NCBI GenBank assembly: GCA_965215145.1
Contig: OZ244038.1
Span: 2,852,001-2,916,000 of the forward strand
Origin: G965215145 sp965215145
GTDB lineage: Bacteria; Bacteroidota; Rhodothermia; Rhodothermales; JANQRZ01
Reading direction: 5' to 3'
DNA length: 64,000 bases
Shown: piece after piece, positions 47,551 through 57,034 of the stretch
How positions within the stretch are numbered: position 1 is the stretch's first letter
How the letters are laid out: each line of letters starts with the position of its first letter
Notes under the pieces: model-generated
Told to the model about the DNA's origin: nothing
Databases searched by the model: none
What the model saw: only the letters and a program-made list of their open reading frames with translations
Program-made: the position numbers and the translations under genes

Positions 47551-48135
47551 TCAGGAGAGCTTGTCGAGCCACTCGCTGGCCTTCTTCGAGAACGCGTGGC
47601 CGAGGGTCTCGGCGAGGTGCTCGCTGAAGTCCTTAGCCTCCTCGTAGCCGTGCTTCGCGCTCTCCCCGACCGAGTCGGCGGCAACGCCGAGGGCGGCGGC
47701 AGCCACGGCGAGCTGCTCGGCGATGGCACCGCCGGCGTCGTCGGCGTAGTGGCGGCCCTTCTTCGCGTAGCGCTTGCTCTCCTTCGAGAGCATCTTCGCG
47801 CGGCGCTCGACGCGGTCCGAGAGCGTCTTCGGCTTGCGGTCGGGGACGGCCGCCGCGACGAGCTTGCCGAGGACGAGGCCGAGCGCCGCGCCGCCGAGCA
47901 GCGCGAGCGCGGGGTTCTGCTCCACCCACCGCTTCGTCTGGGAGACCCAGTCGCCCTCCTCGGGCTCGAACGAGAGGGTGTCGACGGCGGGGTAGCCGGC
48001 GCCGGTCTCGTTCACGACCGGGCGGGGCGCGGTCGCCTTCGGGATGTCGGCGTCGGTGGTGTTGACGTTCGGGGCGGCGGCTCCGGAGTTCGGAGCTCCT
48101 GAGTTCGGAGAGGCGGGAGGGATGGGGTCGGCCAT
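47551..48135 (-). CDS. DUF883-like membrane-associated helical protein
   Basis: 194 aa. Pro/Asn/Ala-rich N-terminus (1-60), one TM-like segment NPALALLGGAALGLVLGKLVAAAVP (about 90-114), and an amphipathic Lys/Ala-rich helix. Similar to the ElaB/DUF883 pattern, where a helix precedes the TM, but here the order is reversed. Possibly tethers ribosomes or membrane; not firm. 19 bp behind the PfkB gene start. Confidence 0.55.
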   Translation of the reverse strand: MADPIPPASPNSGAPNSGAAAPNVNTTDADIPKATAPRPVVNETGAGYPAVDTLSFEPEEGDWVSQTKRWVEQNPALALLGGAALGLVLGKLVAAAVPDRKPKTLSDRVERRAKMLSKESKRYAKKGRHYADDAGGAIAEQLAVAAAALGVAADSVGESAKHGYEEAKDFSEHLAETLGHAFSKKASEWLDKLS

Positions 48136-48346
48136 GACGGGTCGGGATGGGTCGGAAGAGGGGGACGGGGCGGCGGCGCGCAGGCCGCACCACCGGAGAG
48201 GCTTGAACACGGGCGCACCGCCGGATTGTTTCTTCCGCCGCGTGCTACCACGCTGCCGAGCGGGGTTACGAGTGGGCCACCGGCGCCGGGTCCCGTTTAT
48301 TATGGGCCCTCCCCCCGCGCCCCCTCCGCTGCTCCCCCGAAAGCTC

Positions 48347-48940
48347 ATGGATCTGCGCGAGCAGAAGCGTGCCCTCCGCGCCCGGTTCCGCGCGGACCGC
48401 GAGGCGCTGAGCCCGGCTGAGGCCGGCCTCAAGAGTGCCGCCATCTGCGAGCGCGTCGCCGGCCTCCCGGAGCTCCGCGCCGCCGAGACGGTCCACGTCT
48501 ACTGGCCCATCGAGCGGCGCCGCGAGGTCGACACGCGCCCGCTCATCCGCCGGCTAGAGCAGGCAGGGAGGCGGGTCGTGCTGCCCGTCGTCGTAGGGGG
48601 TGGGCGGCAAGCAGGCGACGCTCCGCTCCTCCGGCACGTCGCCTTCGCGGGCGAGGCGGCGATGCGGCCGAACCGGTGGGGCCTGCTGGAGCCGGAGGGC
48701 CCGAGCATCGATCCCCGCTCGCTCGATGCGGTCGTGGTGCCGGCGTTCGGCGCCGGGCGGGACGGGCACCGGGTCGGCCACGGGCACGGCTACTACGACG
48801 CGTTCCTCGCCGGGCTCGCCGCCTTCACGGTCGGCGTGGTCTACGCGGCGTGTCTCGTCCCGAGCCTCCCCGCCGAGCCGCACGACGTCCCGCTCGACGC
48901 GGTGGTGACGGAGGAGGAGACGGTGCGCGTCGTGACTTGA
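48347..48940 (+). CDS. 5-formyltetrahydrofolate cyclo-ligase
   Basis: 197 aa. LREQKRALRARFRADREALSPAE (N-terminal ATP/folate-binding start), VHVYWPIERRREVDTRPLI, and AGRDGHRVGHGHGYYDAFLAGL (the family's GxRLGxGxGYYD signature). Converts 5-formyl-THF to 5,10-methenyl-THF with ATP. The ATG at 48347 gives the expected MDLREQKRAL start. Fits the folate genes at 40-42 kb in role, though not in position. Confidence 0.9.
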   Translation: MDLREQKRALRARFRADREALSPAEAGLKSAAICERVAGLPELRAAETVHVYWPIERRREVDTRPLIRRLEQAGRRVVLPVVVGGGRQAGDAPLLRHVAFAGEAAMRPNRWGLLEPEGPSIDPRSLDAVVVPAFGAGRDGHRVGHGHGYYDAFLAGLAAFTVGVVYAACLVPSLPAEPHDVPLDAVVTEEETVRVVT

Positions 48941-49015
48941 GCGGTCGGTCGCGCGGCGCAACAACGGGTGGGGGGCGCCGTACTTTCCGCCACCTCCTGC
49001 CCACCCGTAGTCCCG

Positions 49016-49786
49016 ATGAGCACCCGCACCCGGTCCCCCCGGCGCACCCCCGACGACGAACGGCTCGACGCCTACGGCGCCGCCGAGGACACCGCCGACT
49101 TCTCCTACGAATCCGCCTACGGCCTCGACGAGGACATCACCGACGAGGACATCGAGGACTTCCTGCTCGACGCCGAGGAGGAGCCGACGCCGGGCATCTT
49201 CAACCTCCCCACGCTCGCCGGGCTCTCGACCATCGCCGTCGGGCTGGCGTACCTCCTCGAACGCTACGGGCTGCTCCAGTCCGGCTTCGACTTCACCTCG
49301 CTGCTGGGGCCGTGGCTCATCGGCGTGGTGATCATCCTGGTCGGGTTCGGGGTGCTCTCGTGGAGCCCGAACCGGAGGCGCCGCCGGAAGCGCCGCGTCG
49401 CCGCGGCCCGGCGGGCCCGGCAGCGGCGCGCCCGCCGGCGCCGTGAGCGGAAGGGAGCCCCACGCGAACGCCGCGGGCGTCGGCGGGAGGACCGCGCCGA
49501 CCGCCGCCGCTCGCGGGCCGCACGTCGGCGCGCGCGTGCGGGCAGATTCCGCAAGAGCCGCACGAACCGGAAGGTGATGGGCGTCTGCGGCGGCATCGGG
49601 GAGTACCTCGGCATCGACCCCACGATCGTCCGGATCGCCTTCGTGATCGCGCTCTTCGCCGGCTACGGCTCGCCGGTCCTGCTCTACCTCCTGCTCTCGT
49701 TCGTGATGGGGGACCCCGAGGTCGCCCCGGCGCGGCCGCGGAAGGGCGACGCGCTCGACGACGAGCGGGTCATCATCATCCGGTGA
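49016..49786 (+). CDS. PspC-domain membrane protein with Arg-rich linker
   Basis: 256 aa. Two TM segments (about 65-110) with a LiaI-LiaF-like membrane region, a very basic linker (RRRRRKRRVAAARRARQRRA, about 120-180), and a C-terminal PspC domain (RKVMGVCGGIGEYLGIDPTIVRIAFVIALFAGYGSPVLLYLLLSFVMG, split). PspC in phage-shock systems senses envelope stress. The Arg run may contact nucleic acid or lipid headgroups. ATG at 49016 precedes an acidic stretch. Confidence 0.82.
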   Translation: MSTRTRSPRRTPDDERLDAYGAAEDTADFSYESAYGLDEDITDEDIEDFLLDAEEEPTPGIFNLPTLAGLSTIAVGLAYLLERYGLLQSGFDFTSLLGPWLIGVVIILVGFGVLSWSPNRRRRRKRRVAAARRARQRRARRRRERKGAPRERRGRRREDRADRRRSRAARRRARAGRFRKSRTNRKVMGVCGGIGEYLGIDPTIVRIAFVIALFAGYGSPVLLYLLLSFVMGDPEVAPARPRKGDALDDERVIIIR

Positions 49787-49845
49787 CATCCGGTGATCAG
49801 GGGCCCCCTCGGCCGCCTCCTAGAACAACCCCCCTACGACAGCAC

Positions 49846-49879
49846 GAGGCCGGCGCTCCAGGCGGGCGCCGGCCTCTTT
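49846..49879 (+). terminator. Intrinsic terminator of the PspC gene
   Basis: GAGGCCGGCGC, 9-nt loop, GCGCCGGCCTC, then TTTG. 11-bp perfect stem 60 bp past the stop. Confidence 0.75.
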
Positions 49880-49917
49880 GTCGATGCCGCCTGCGGTGTG
49901 AGTCGGACGGCCGGGGG

Positions 49918-50505
49918 TCAGACGGTGGCGCCCGTCTTGACGTGGTTTGCGTCCCAGGCCTCCTGCGTGTTCGAGATGGCCTGCTGGCCGACGGTGCCGT
50001 CGAAGACCTTGTCCTCCTTCGCGAGCTCCTGGGCGGCGACCTGGCAGACGACCTTCGAGAGCTCCACGAGCACGGGCGTGAGGTCCTTGAGGTGGCTCAG
50101 CGCCATGTCCGCGATGCGCTGGTTCTTGAGGCCGAGCGCCGTCGTGTGGAGCATGTGGTACGAGATGGCCGCGAGGCTGGTCGCCGTGTAGTCGTCGCGG
50201 ATCATGCGCGAGACCTCGTCGTCGCGGACCTTGTCGTAGAGGCCGGCGGCGAAGCCCATCGCGCTGCCGAGCGCCTTCTTGAGGGCGTCCTTGACGTCGC
50301 CGCCGTCGCGGCTGTCGACCTCGGCGTCGAGGGCGTTGACGTGGCGCTGGAGCGTCGTCTGGAGCCGGCTGACGCAGCGCTTGGCCTCGGGGTACTGGCC
50401 GATGGCGTCCCCGGCGAGCTGGCGCTCGACGGCCTCGAGGATGTGCTTCTCGACGGCGCCCATGTCGGTGAGGTACGTGTTGAGCACGGTGTTCGGATCC
50501 TTCAT
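49918..50505 (-). CDS. Helical-bundle protein of unknown family
   Basis: 195 aa, all-alpha pattern: LNTYLTDMGAVEKHILEAVERQLAGDAI, LQTTLQRHVNALDAEVD, ALGSAMGFAAGLYDKVRDDEVSRMIRDDYTATSLAAISYHMLHTTA. The repeated EKH.., QRH.. and YHMLH spacing is like ferritin-like/DUF892 (YciE/F) proteins that carry a diiron site in a four-helix bundle, but the E-x-x-H set cannot be fixed with certainty. No signal peptide. Function unknown. Confidence 0.55.
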   Translation of the reverse strand: MKDPNTVLNTYLTDMGAVEKHILEAVERQLAGDAIGQYPEAKRCVSRLQTTLQRHVNALDAEVDSRDGGDVKDALKKALGSAMGFAAGLYDKVRDDEVSRMIRDDYTATSLAAISYHMLHTTALGLKNQRIADMALSHLKDLTPVLVELSKVVCQVAAQELAKEDKVFDGTVGQQAISNTQEAWDANHVKTGATV

Positions 50506-50635
50506 GGTAGGTAGTGGAGGGGTGGAAGGGGGTTAGCGATGAGGGGACCGCACCGAAGCGCGGCGACGGAGCGGCAATGAGGTGCGAGGCCGGCCCGTCC
50601 GGTTTGCACGGAGCCTGTGCCGATTCGTTCCGCTC

Positions 50636-51937
50636 TCAGCCGGCCGACCCGCCGGCCAGCGTCCCCGCGACGGCGACGTGCAGCGCGTCGGGGTCGAGGT
50701 GGCGGGCGATGGCGGCGTTGACCGCCCCCAGCGTCAGCGCCTCGACGAGCGCGGGGAAGCGGTCGAGGTAGCCGACGTCGAAGCCCCGTTCGGCGTTGGC
50801 GAGCAGCGCGACGGCGAGCCCCCCCGTCGTGGCGAGCCCGACGACGAAGGTGCCGGTGATCGTCGTCTGCTTCTCGCGCAGCTCGTCCTCGGTGATGCCG
50901 CCCTCGGCGAAGCGGCGGACCTGCGCGCGGGTCGCCCCGATGCCGCGCTCCAGGTTCTCCCCGCTCAGCGTGACCGAGACGCGGAGGTAGCCGTCGTACT
51001 CCGTGCTCACGCCCGCGAGCCCCGCACCGATCCCGTAGGTTAGTCCCTGCTCGTCGCGGACGGTCGACATCAGCCGCGCCGAGAAGTTGCCGCCGAGCAC
51101 GTAGGCGGCGAGGTAGAGCGCGAGGTAGTCGTCGGCGTCGCGGCGCAGCGCGAGGGGGTGCCCCATCCGCACGTCGAGGTTCTGCCGGTCGGCGATGGGG
51201 ACCTCGACGCGGCCCGACGGCTCCGGCTCGGCGGCCGTTTCAAACTCCGCCTCCTCCTCCGGCGCATCCCAATCCCCAATCGGCCCGCGCACCGCCTCCG
51301 TCGCCGCGACGGGTTCGAGGTCCCCGACGAGGGCGACGGTGAGGTCCCGCGCGCCGAAGTGCTCGGCGTGGTAAGCGCGGACCTCCTCCAGCGTGGTGGC
51401 TTCGAGGCGGGCGAGGGCGTCGGCCGGGGCGAGGCGGTAGTTGGGATGGGCAGGAGAGAAAAACCGGCGGACGAGGGCGCCGTGGGCCTGCTGGCCGGTG
51501 TTGTCCATCGAGCGGCGGAGGCCGGCGGCGTACTGCGCCTTCGCCTTCTCGAACTCGTCGGCGTCGAAGAGCGGCTCGCGGAGGCCCTCAGCGGCGAGGG
51601 CCAGCACCTCTGGGAGGTCGGCGGCGAGGCATCGGCCGGAGAACCCGCAGCGGAGCCCGTCGGCGGCGAACCGGAGCTGCGCGCCGCGGTCGTCGAGCGC
51701 CTCGGCGAAGGCGAACCGGTCGCGGCTGCGCGTGCCGCGGTCGAGCAGCATCACGGCCAGCTTCTGCACGACCTCCTCCCCCGCCGCGAAGTCCGGCCGC
51801 GTCCCGAACGAGCCATTCAGCGAGACGACGCGCTCGACGGGCGTGGGGAGGGCGAGGACGCGGGCGGCCCCGGCGCGGGCGTCGCGGACGCGCTCGGCGA
51901 AGGGGGCGAGGGTGGAGTCGGCCGTGGCGGCGGGCAT
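50636..51937 (-). CDS. M16-family peptidase-like protein lacking the zinc motif
   Basis: 433 aa. M16 fold is evident (LSGENLERGIGATRAQVRRF, YLALYLAAYVLGGNFSARLMSTVRDEQGLTYGIGAGLAG), but the HxxEH zinc motif normally near residue 60 is absent (VVQKLAVMLLDRGTRSRD there). Such subunits pair with an active M16 partner. The active protein is encoded at 57501-58826, 5.5 kb away on the same strand, where these two are usually adjacent in relatives. ATG at 51937. Confidence 0.8.
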   Translation of the reverse strand: MPAATADSTLAPFAERVRDARAGAARVLALPTPVERVVSLNGSFGTRPDFAAGEEVVQKLAVMLLDRGTRSRDRFAFAEALDDRGAQLRFAADGLRCGFSGRCLAADLPEVLALAAEGLREPLFDADEFEKAKAQYAAGLRRSMDNTGQQAHGALVRRFFSPAHPNYRLAPADALARLEATTLEEVRAYHAEHFGARDLTVALVGDLEPVAATEAVRGPIGDWDAPEEEAEFETAAEPEPSGRVEVPIADRQNLDVRMGHPLALRRDADDYLALYLAAYVLGGNFSARLMSTVRDEQGLTYGIGAGLAGVSTEYDGYLRVSVTLSGENLERGIGATRAQVRRFAEGGITEDELREKQTTITGTFVVGLATTGGLAVALLANAERGFDVGYLDRFPALVEALTLGAVNAAIARHLDPDALHVAVAGTLAGGSAG

Positions 51938-52326
51938 GGGTCGGCGGTGGGTGGGCCGTCCCAACGCCCGAGCCCTCGGGGCGTTCGCGGGGGCCTTCCC
52001 CTGGGAGCCCGTCTCCGGAGGCCCTCGGAGCTGGGCTCCGGAGGGGCGACCGGGATGCAGAGATCGGTTAGTCTCAAGTGGAGACGCGAGGCGCCTGCCT
52101 TCTGCTTCCGCGCTAGGCGCCACAAACGCGGTCGTAGCGCCCCCTCCACCTGCTCACCCAAGCATCAGGCTATCCTCATGAAAGCTAAGCTTACCCCCAC
52201 TCCAAAAGGCAGAGGTGCCGGCTACGTTGCAGGTCCGCACCCTGCTACGGCCCCCACCCCGTCCCCTACCATCGCTGGCACTCGGAAGCCCGAGACCGCG
52301 GGAGGGGACAGCTCCCCTTCTCTGCC
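51938..52326. other. Intergenic stretch between M16-like and secreted GH-like genes
   Basis: 389 bp, divergent promoters expected. A GC hairpin-rich part (51960-52050) precedes a less GC-rich part (52060-52220). No coding frame, tRNA or known riboswitch seen. Confidence 0.5.
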
Positions 52327-55296
52327 ATGCGTACCCCGCCCCTTCCCCCCCGGCCCCTGGCCCTGTGGCCCGTGGTCGCCATCGCCCTCCTGCTTACGCT
52401 CCCGGCCGCCGCGCCCCGCGCGCAGACCGCCCCCGCCGTCGTCGACTTCGCGCTCTACGACGCCGACACCGACGAGCAGATCCGGAACCTCACCCCCACC
52501 GACGAGCTCGACCTCTCCGAGCTCCCGACCACCAACCTCAGCATCGTCGCCAACGTGGCCGGCGACGTGGGGAGCGTCCGGTTCGCGTTCGCTGGGGAGC
52601 CGAATTACCAGACCGAGAACGCGGCGCCCTACGCCCTCAACGGCGACACCAACGGCGACCTCAACCCCGTGCCGGAGCTTGCCCAGCCCGGCGCCTACAC
52701 CCTCGTCGCGACGCCCTACACCGGGGCCAACGCGGGCGGCACCGCCGGCGATGCGCTCACGCTCCAGCTCACCGTTGTCGAGGGCGGCGGGGGCTCCGGC
52801 GGCCCCGATGGCGACGGCTCCGTCACCCTTATCGGCGTGGCCGACCACGGCGCCCCCGCCGCCGAGTTGTACCGGTACCGCCCCGTCACGCTCACCCTCG
52901 ACGGCCCCTTCGCCAGCGAGGGGCAGAGCCCGAACCCCTTCCTCGACCGCCGCTTCGACGTCGTCTTCACGGCCCCCTCGGGCGCGGCCCTCCGCATCCC
53001 CGGCTACTTCGCCGCCGACGGCGACGCGGCCGAGACGAGCGCGACGGAAGGGACGGCCTGGCGGGCGCACCTCACCCCGTCCGAGGCCGGGACGTGGAGC
53101 TACACCGTCGCCTTCCGCGCGGGCGCCGGCGTGGCCGTCGCCGACGACGCGGACGCCGGCAGCCCCCTCGCCCCCTACGACGGCACCTCCGGCACGTTCG
53201 CCGTCGGGGCCGCGCCGGTCGGGAGCCCCGGCAACTACGCCCGCGGCCCGCTCCGCTACGTCGGTGAGCGGTACCTCCGGTTCGACAGCGGGGAGCCGTT
53301 CCTGAAGGGCGGGGCCGACAGCCCCGAGAACCTCCTCGCCTACGAGGACTTCGACAACACCTCGAACTACGGCGGGACGAACTACGTGAAGTCGTGGGCC
53401 GCCCACGTGCAGGACTGGGCGCCCGGCGACCCGACGTGGCAGGGGGACAAGGGGAAGGGCCTCGTCGGCGCCCTGAACTACCTCGCGAGCGAGGGGATGA
53501 ACGCCTTCAGCTTCCTCCCCTTCAACGCGCCCCAGGGCGACGGCAAGGACGTCTGGCCGTGGCGCGTCCCCACCGACCCCCTCCGCTACGACGTCTCGAA
53601 GCTGGCGCAGTGGGACGTCGTCTTCGGCCACGCCGACCGGCTCGGGCTCTTCCTCCACTTCAAGACGCAGGAGACCGAGAACGACCAGTACCTCGACGGC
53701 GGCGCGCTCGGGACCGAGCGGCGGCTCTACTACCGCGAGCTCGTCGCCCGCTTCGGCTACCACATGGCGCTGAACTGGAACCTCGGCGAGGAGAACACGA
53801 ACACCGACGAGCAGCGCCGCTCCTTCGCGGAGCACTTCGACCGGCTCGACCCCTACGACCACCCCATCGTCGTCCACACCTACCCCGGCCAGTACGAGGA
53901 CGTCTACGGCGACCTCCTCGGGGACCCCCACCTCACGGGCGCCTCGATCCAGCTCGGGGGGATGAGCGGCGGTCACGACGTCACGCTCGAGTGGCTCGAC
54001 CGCTCGGCGCAGGCGGGGCGGCCCTGGCACGTCGCCCTCGACGAGCCGGGCAACGCGGGCACCGGCGTCACCTGCGACGGCGCGGGGAACAACCACGCCG
54101 CCGCGCGCGAGGAGGCGCTCTGGGCCAACCTCATGGCCGGCGGCACCGGCGTCGAGTGGTACTTCGGCTACCAGACGTGCGCCGGCGACCTCAACGCCCA
54201 GGACTGGCGCACGCGCGACCGCCTCTGGGACTACACCCGCCACGCCCTCACGTTCTTCCGGGAGTACCTCCCGTTCCCGGAGATGGAGAGCGCCGACGAC
54301 CTCTCCCCCGCCTCGGGCGACTACGTGCTCGCCCAGCCGGGCGAGGTCTACGCCGTCTACGCCCCCGACGCCGGCGCCGTCCGCCTCGACCTCCCCGACG
54401 GGACCTTCGACGTGCGGTGGTTCGACCCGCGCAACGGCGGCGGCCTCCAGACCGGCGCCGTGGCGTCCGTCGACGGCGGCGGGACCCGCGACCTCGGGGC
54501 GCCCCCCTCGGACTCCGGCGCCGACTGGGTCGCCCTCGTCACGAGCGACGACGGCTCCGGCACGCCCGGCCCCGTCCTCTACGCCGTTAACGCCGGCGGC
54601 GGCGCCCTCACCACGGACGGCGGCACCGCCTACCGTGCCGACGCCGGCTTCAGCGGCGGCCGGCGCTTCGCCACCGCCGACCCCATCGTGGGGACCGACG
54701 ACGACGCACTCTACCAGAGCGTCCGCTACGGCACCTTCTCGTACTCCGGGCCCGTCGCCAACGGGAGCTACGAGGTGACGCTCCGGTTCGCCGAGGTGTT
54801 CTGGACGGAGTTGGGGCGGCGCGTCTTCAGCGTCGAGGCCGAGGGGGAGCCCATCGTGACCGACCTCGACCTCTTCGCCGTGGCGGGCCATGACGTGGCC
54901 TACGACGTGACGGCGACGGTCGAGGTCACCGACGGGCGGCTCGACCTCGCCTTCATTCCGAGCGTGGGCGACGCTGGCGTCAGCGCCATCGTCGTCCGCG
55001 AGCCCGGCGGGGCGAACGCCCTCGCCGTGACGCCCGCGACGGCACCCGTGGAGGTCTACCCGAACCCGGCCGCCGGTGAGGCCACGTTCGGATATAGCCT
55101 CATCGAGCCGGCGGCCGTCCGCCTCGAGGTCTACGACGTCCTCGGCCGCCGGGTGGCGGTCCTCGTGAGCGCGTCGCAGGAGGCCGGGCCGCACCGGGTT
55201 CGTCTCGATGGGAGTGCCCTACCGAGCGGCACCTACCACTGGCGCCTCGTAGCGGGGGAACGGAGGGAGACGGGTCAGCTCACGCTCGCGCATTGA
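52327..55296 (+). CDS. Secreted DUF5060/glycoside-hydrolase-like protein with T9SS sorting domain
   Basis: 989 aa. Signal peptide (1-34), DUF5060-type beta-domain (about 175-300, LYRYRPVTLTLDGPF...FDVVFTAPSG), TIM-barrel GH140/apiosidase-like part (about 310-660: DSGEPFLKGGADSPENLLAYEDF, YHMALNWNLGEENTNTDEQ, HVALDEPGNAG, EWYFGYQT), collagen-binding-like C domain, a malectin-like domain (about 750-890) and the type A sorting domain VEVYPNPAAGEATF ... GTYHWRLVAGER. The E in WNLGEEN and a later D/E are plausible catalytic residues. Probably acts on a plant- or algal-derived glycan at the cell surface. Confidence 0.85.
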   Translation: MRTPPLPPRPLALWPVVAIALLLTLPAAAPRAQTAPAVVDFALYDADTDEQIRNLTPTDELDLSELPTTNLSIVANVAGDVGSVRFAFAGEPNYQTENAAPYALNGDTNGDLNPVPELAQPGAYTLVATPYTGANAGGTAGDALTLQLTVVEGGGGSGGPDGDGSVTLIGVADHGAPAAELYRYRPVTLTLDGPFASEGQSPNPFLDRRFDVVFTAPSGAALRIPGYFAADGDAAETSATEGTAWRAHLTPSEAGTWSYTVAFRAGAGVAVADDADAGSPLAPYDGTSGTFAVGAAPVGSPGNYARGPLRYVGERYLRFDSGEPFLKGGADSPENLLAYEDFDNTSNYGGTNYVKSWAAHVQDWAPGDPTWQGDKGKGLVGALNYLASEGMNAFSFLPFNAPQGDGKDVWPWRVPTDPLRYDVSKLAQWDVVFGHADRLGLFLHFKTQETENDQYLDGGALGTERRLYYRELVARFGYHMALNWNLGEENTNTDEQRRSFAEHFDRLDPYDHPIVVHTYPGQYEDVYGDLLGDPHLTGASIQLGGMSGGHDVTLEWLDRSAQAGRPWHVALDEPGNAGTGVTCDGAGNNHAAAREEALWANLMAGGTGVEWYFGYQTCAGDLNAQDWRTRDRLWDYTRHALTFFREYLPFPEMESADDLSPASGDYVLAQPGEVYAVYAPDAGAVRLDLPDGTFDVRWFDPRNGGGLQTGAVASVDGGGTRDLGAPPSDSGADWVALVTSDDGSGTPGPVLYAVNAGGGALTTDGGTAYRADAGFSGGRRFATADPIVGTDDDALYQSVRYGTFSYSGPVANGSYEVTLRFAEVFWTELGRRVFSVEAEGEPIVTDLDLFAVAGHDVAYDVTATVEVTDGRLDLAFIPSVGDAGVSAIVVREPGGANALAVTPATAPVEVYPNPAAGEATFGYSLIEPAAVRLEVYDVLGRRVAVLVSASQEAGPHRVRLDGSALPSGTYHWRLVAGERRETGQLTLAH

Positions 55297-56276
55297 CGCG
55301 GGCCCCTCTCCTCAGCGCGGGGCTGGCGGTGGGGACCTCCCCCCGCCGTCGGCCCTCGCGCTGGCTCATATTAAGAAGGCGACGCGCCACGGGAGCGCCC
55401 ATCACGATCTCCTGGGACCCGGCCTCCCTCAACCCGCTCTGGACCTACACCCTCGTCGACGAACTCAGCGACCCCGATGTGGAGGTCGACCTCGCGGGGG
55501 TGTCCACCCTCGACACCGGCGACTACGACGAGGCGGACGACCCCGACTGCGCCGCCTTCCCGCTGGGCACCCCGAGCGCGTGCATCCGCAACGCTGCCTT
55601 CCTCCTCGTCGACGTGCAGGTCATCATTGTGCCTAGCATCACCCCCATCAACGCGCCGGTAGTCATCCCCGCCGCGGGCGGGTCCGTCTCCTACTCCGTC
55701 GCCATCGCCAACACGACGGACCAGCCCCAGACGTTCCAAGCGTGGGTGACGGCTACCCTCCCGAACGGGGCCCTATTCGGCACGGTCGAGGGGCCGCGGA
55801 CCGTCCGCCTCCAGGCGAACCAGGTGGTCGGCGTCGCCTTGATCCGGGGCCAGGTTCCGCGGGGGGCACCGGCGGGGATCTACACGCTGACGCTCAACGT
55901 CGGTACCCACCCCAACGCGGTGACGGCCTCCGACACCTTCACGTTCGAGAAGACCGCTGCGCGGGGCGGGGCGCCCCCAGCGGTGGCCGCGGGGGCGGGG
56001 GCGACGGCGACCGGCGTCGAGGTCTTCCCCAACCCCGTCGCGTCGCGGGCCACGGTCCGCTTCGAGATGGAGAAGGCGGGGGAGATCTGCCTCGCGGTGT
56101 ACGACGTGCTGGGCCGGGAGGTGGTCGTGCTCGCCGAGGGCGCCGTCGCCGCCGGACGGCACGACGTCGCCTTCGACAGGGGGAGCTTGGCTGGGGGGAC
56201 CTACGTCTGGCGCCTCGTCCGAGGGGGCGGGGCCGACCGTTCTGCTGAAACGGGACGGCTCACGCTCCTGGACTGA
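55293..56276 (+). CDS. T9SS sorting-domain protein lacking a clear signal peptide (possibly truncated)
   Basis: 327 aa from a TTG overlapping the preceding TGA. The first 35 residues (MTRAPLLSAGLAVGTSPRRR...) do not form a proper signal peptide. A beta-rich middle follows (VIIPAAGGSVSYSVAIANTTDQPQTFQAWVTATLP), then a type A sorting domain (VEVFPNPVASRATVRFEMEK ... GTYVWRLVRGGG). A protein with this export domain but no signal peptide is probably a 5'-deleted or rearranged gene, or the true start is lost. Function unknown. Confidence 0.55.
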   Translation: MTRAPLLSAGLAVGTSPRRRPSRWLILRRRRATGAPITISWDPASLNPLWTYTLVDELSDPDVEVDLAGVSTLDTGDYDEADDPDCAAFPLGTPSACIRNAAFLLVDVQVIIVPSITPINAPVVIPAAGGSVSYSVAIANTTDQPQTFQAWVTATLPNGALFGTVEGPRTVRLQANQVVGVALIRGQVPRGAPAGIYTLTLNVGTHPNAVTASDTFTFEKTAARGGAPPAVAAGAGATATGVEVFPNPVASRATVRFEMEKAGEICLAVYDVLGREVVVLAEGAVAAGRHDVAFDRGSLAGGTYVWRLVRGGGADRSAETGRLTLLD

Positions 56277-56334
56277 TCAGACCGGCGGGCGCCCCTCCTA
56301 CACCTGGGGTGGGCCGCCCGCCGTCTCCTCCCCG

Positions 56335-56491
56335 GCCGCCTCCGGCACGGTCGGGACGAAGTAGCCGGCGTAGAGTGTCCAGTCGCCGGCGGCGATGGCC
56401 TCGTTGAGCTGGCTCGCGATGGCGAAGGGGCCGTCGCGCCCGAACGCCTCCTCGGCGACGATCTGGCTCCGGGCACGGCCGAGCTCCTCCC
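56335..56491 (-). pseudogene. Diverged copy of the M16 peptidase gene 3' end with an internal 87-bp deletion
   Basis: Matches 57505-57748 at high identity; an 87-bp stretch between two GTnGCCGGCG repeats is missing in the copy, giving YAGY-FVPTVPEAA. Encodes residues such as AEEAFGRDGPFAIASQLNEA. It marks the far edge of the Xre/RES islet. Confidence 0.88.
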
Positions 56492-56560
56492 GGGGCGTTC
56501 AGTCGATCCCACGGCGGGTCCCTGAAACAAACTGCGTTCTTCTCCTTATCATCCCGCCAC

Positions 56561-57010
56561 ATGGCTCCACCTTCTGCGCCACCTGCCGCCCCCATGTCCT
56601 CGCCCGCTCTTAGCGCCGTCCGCCAGTTTGCCGACTGGGACCTCCCCACGGCCGCACACCGCATCGAGCAGGGCCTCGCGCCCACGACCCTGGACGGACT
56701 CCAAGAGGCGCTCGACCTCTCCAACCGCGAGCTCGCCGACACCCTCCTCCTCTCGCCCCGCACGCTCTCGCGGCGGCGGCGCTCGGACGACAGCCTCCCC
56801 CCTGACGAGTCGGAGCGGGCTTACCGGCTCGGCCGCCTCGCCGGGATCGCTGCGCGGGTCCTCGGCGGCGCTGAGCACGCGCGGGCGTGGATGCGCGAGT
56901 CGAACTTCGCCCTCGGCGACGCCCGCCCGCTCGACCTCGCTCGGACGGAGCCGGGGGCGCGGCTCGTCGAGCGGCTCCTCGGGCAGATCGAACATGGCAT
57001 CCCCGTGTGA
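56561..57010 (+). CDS. Xre/MbcA/ParS-type (DUF2384) antitoxin
   Basis: 149 aa. Helical N-terminal part LDGLQEALDLSNRELADTLLLSPRTLSRRRRSDDSLPPDESERAYRLGRLAGIAARVLGG (split) with an HTH-like core, and the C-terminal WMRESNFALGDARPLDLARTEPGARLVERLLGQIEHG (split), the DUF2384 toxin-binding end. Acts as antitoxin and repressor for RES toxins. An alternative ATG lies at 56594. Located 24 bp before the RES gene. Confidence 0.88.
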   Translation: MAPPSAPPAAPMSSPALSAVRQFADWDLPTAAHRIEQGLAPTTLDGLQEALDLSNRELADTLLLSPRTLSRRRRSDDSLPPDESERAYRLGRLAGIAARVLGGAEHARAWMRESNFALGDARPLDLARTEPGARLVERLLGQIEHGIPV

Positions 57011-57034
57011 CCCGGCATCCCGACGCGAGCGGTC

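Noticed and set aside
52222..55194. 990-codon minus-strand open frame
   Set aside because: Shadow of the DUF5060/GH-like gene; Val/Gly/Glu-rich without motifs.
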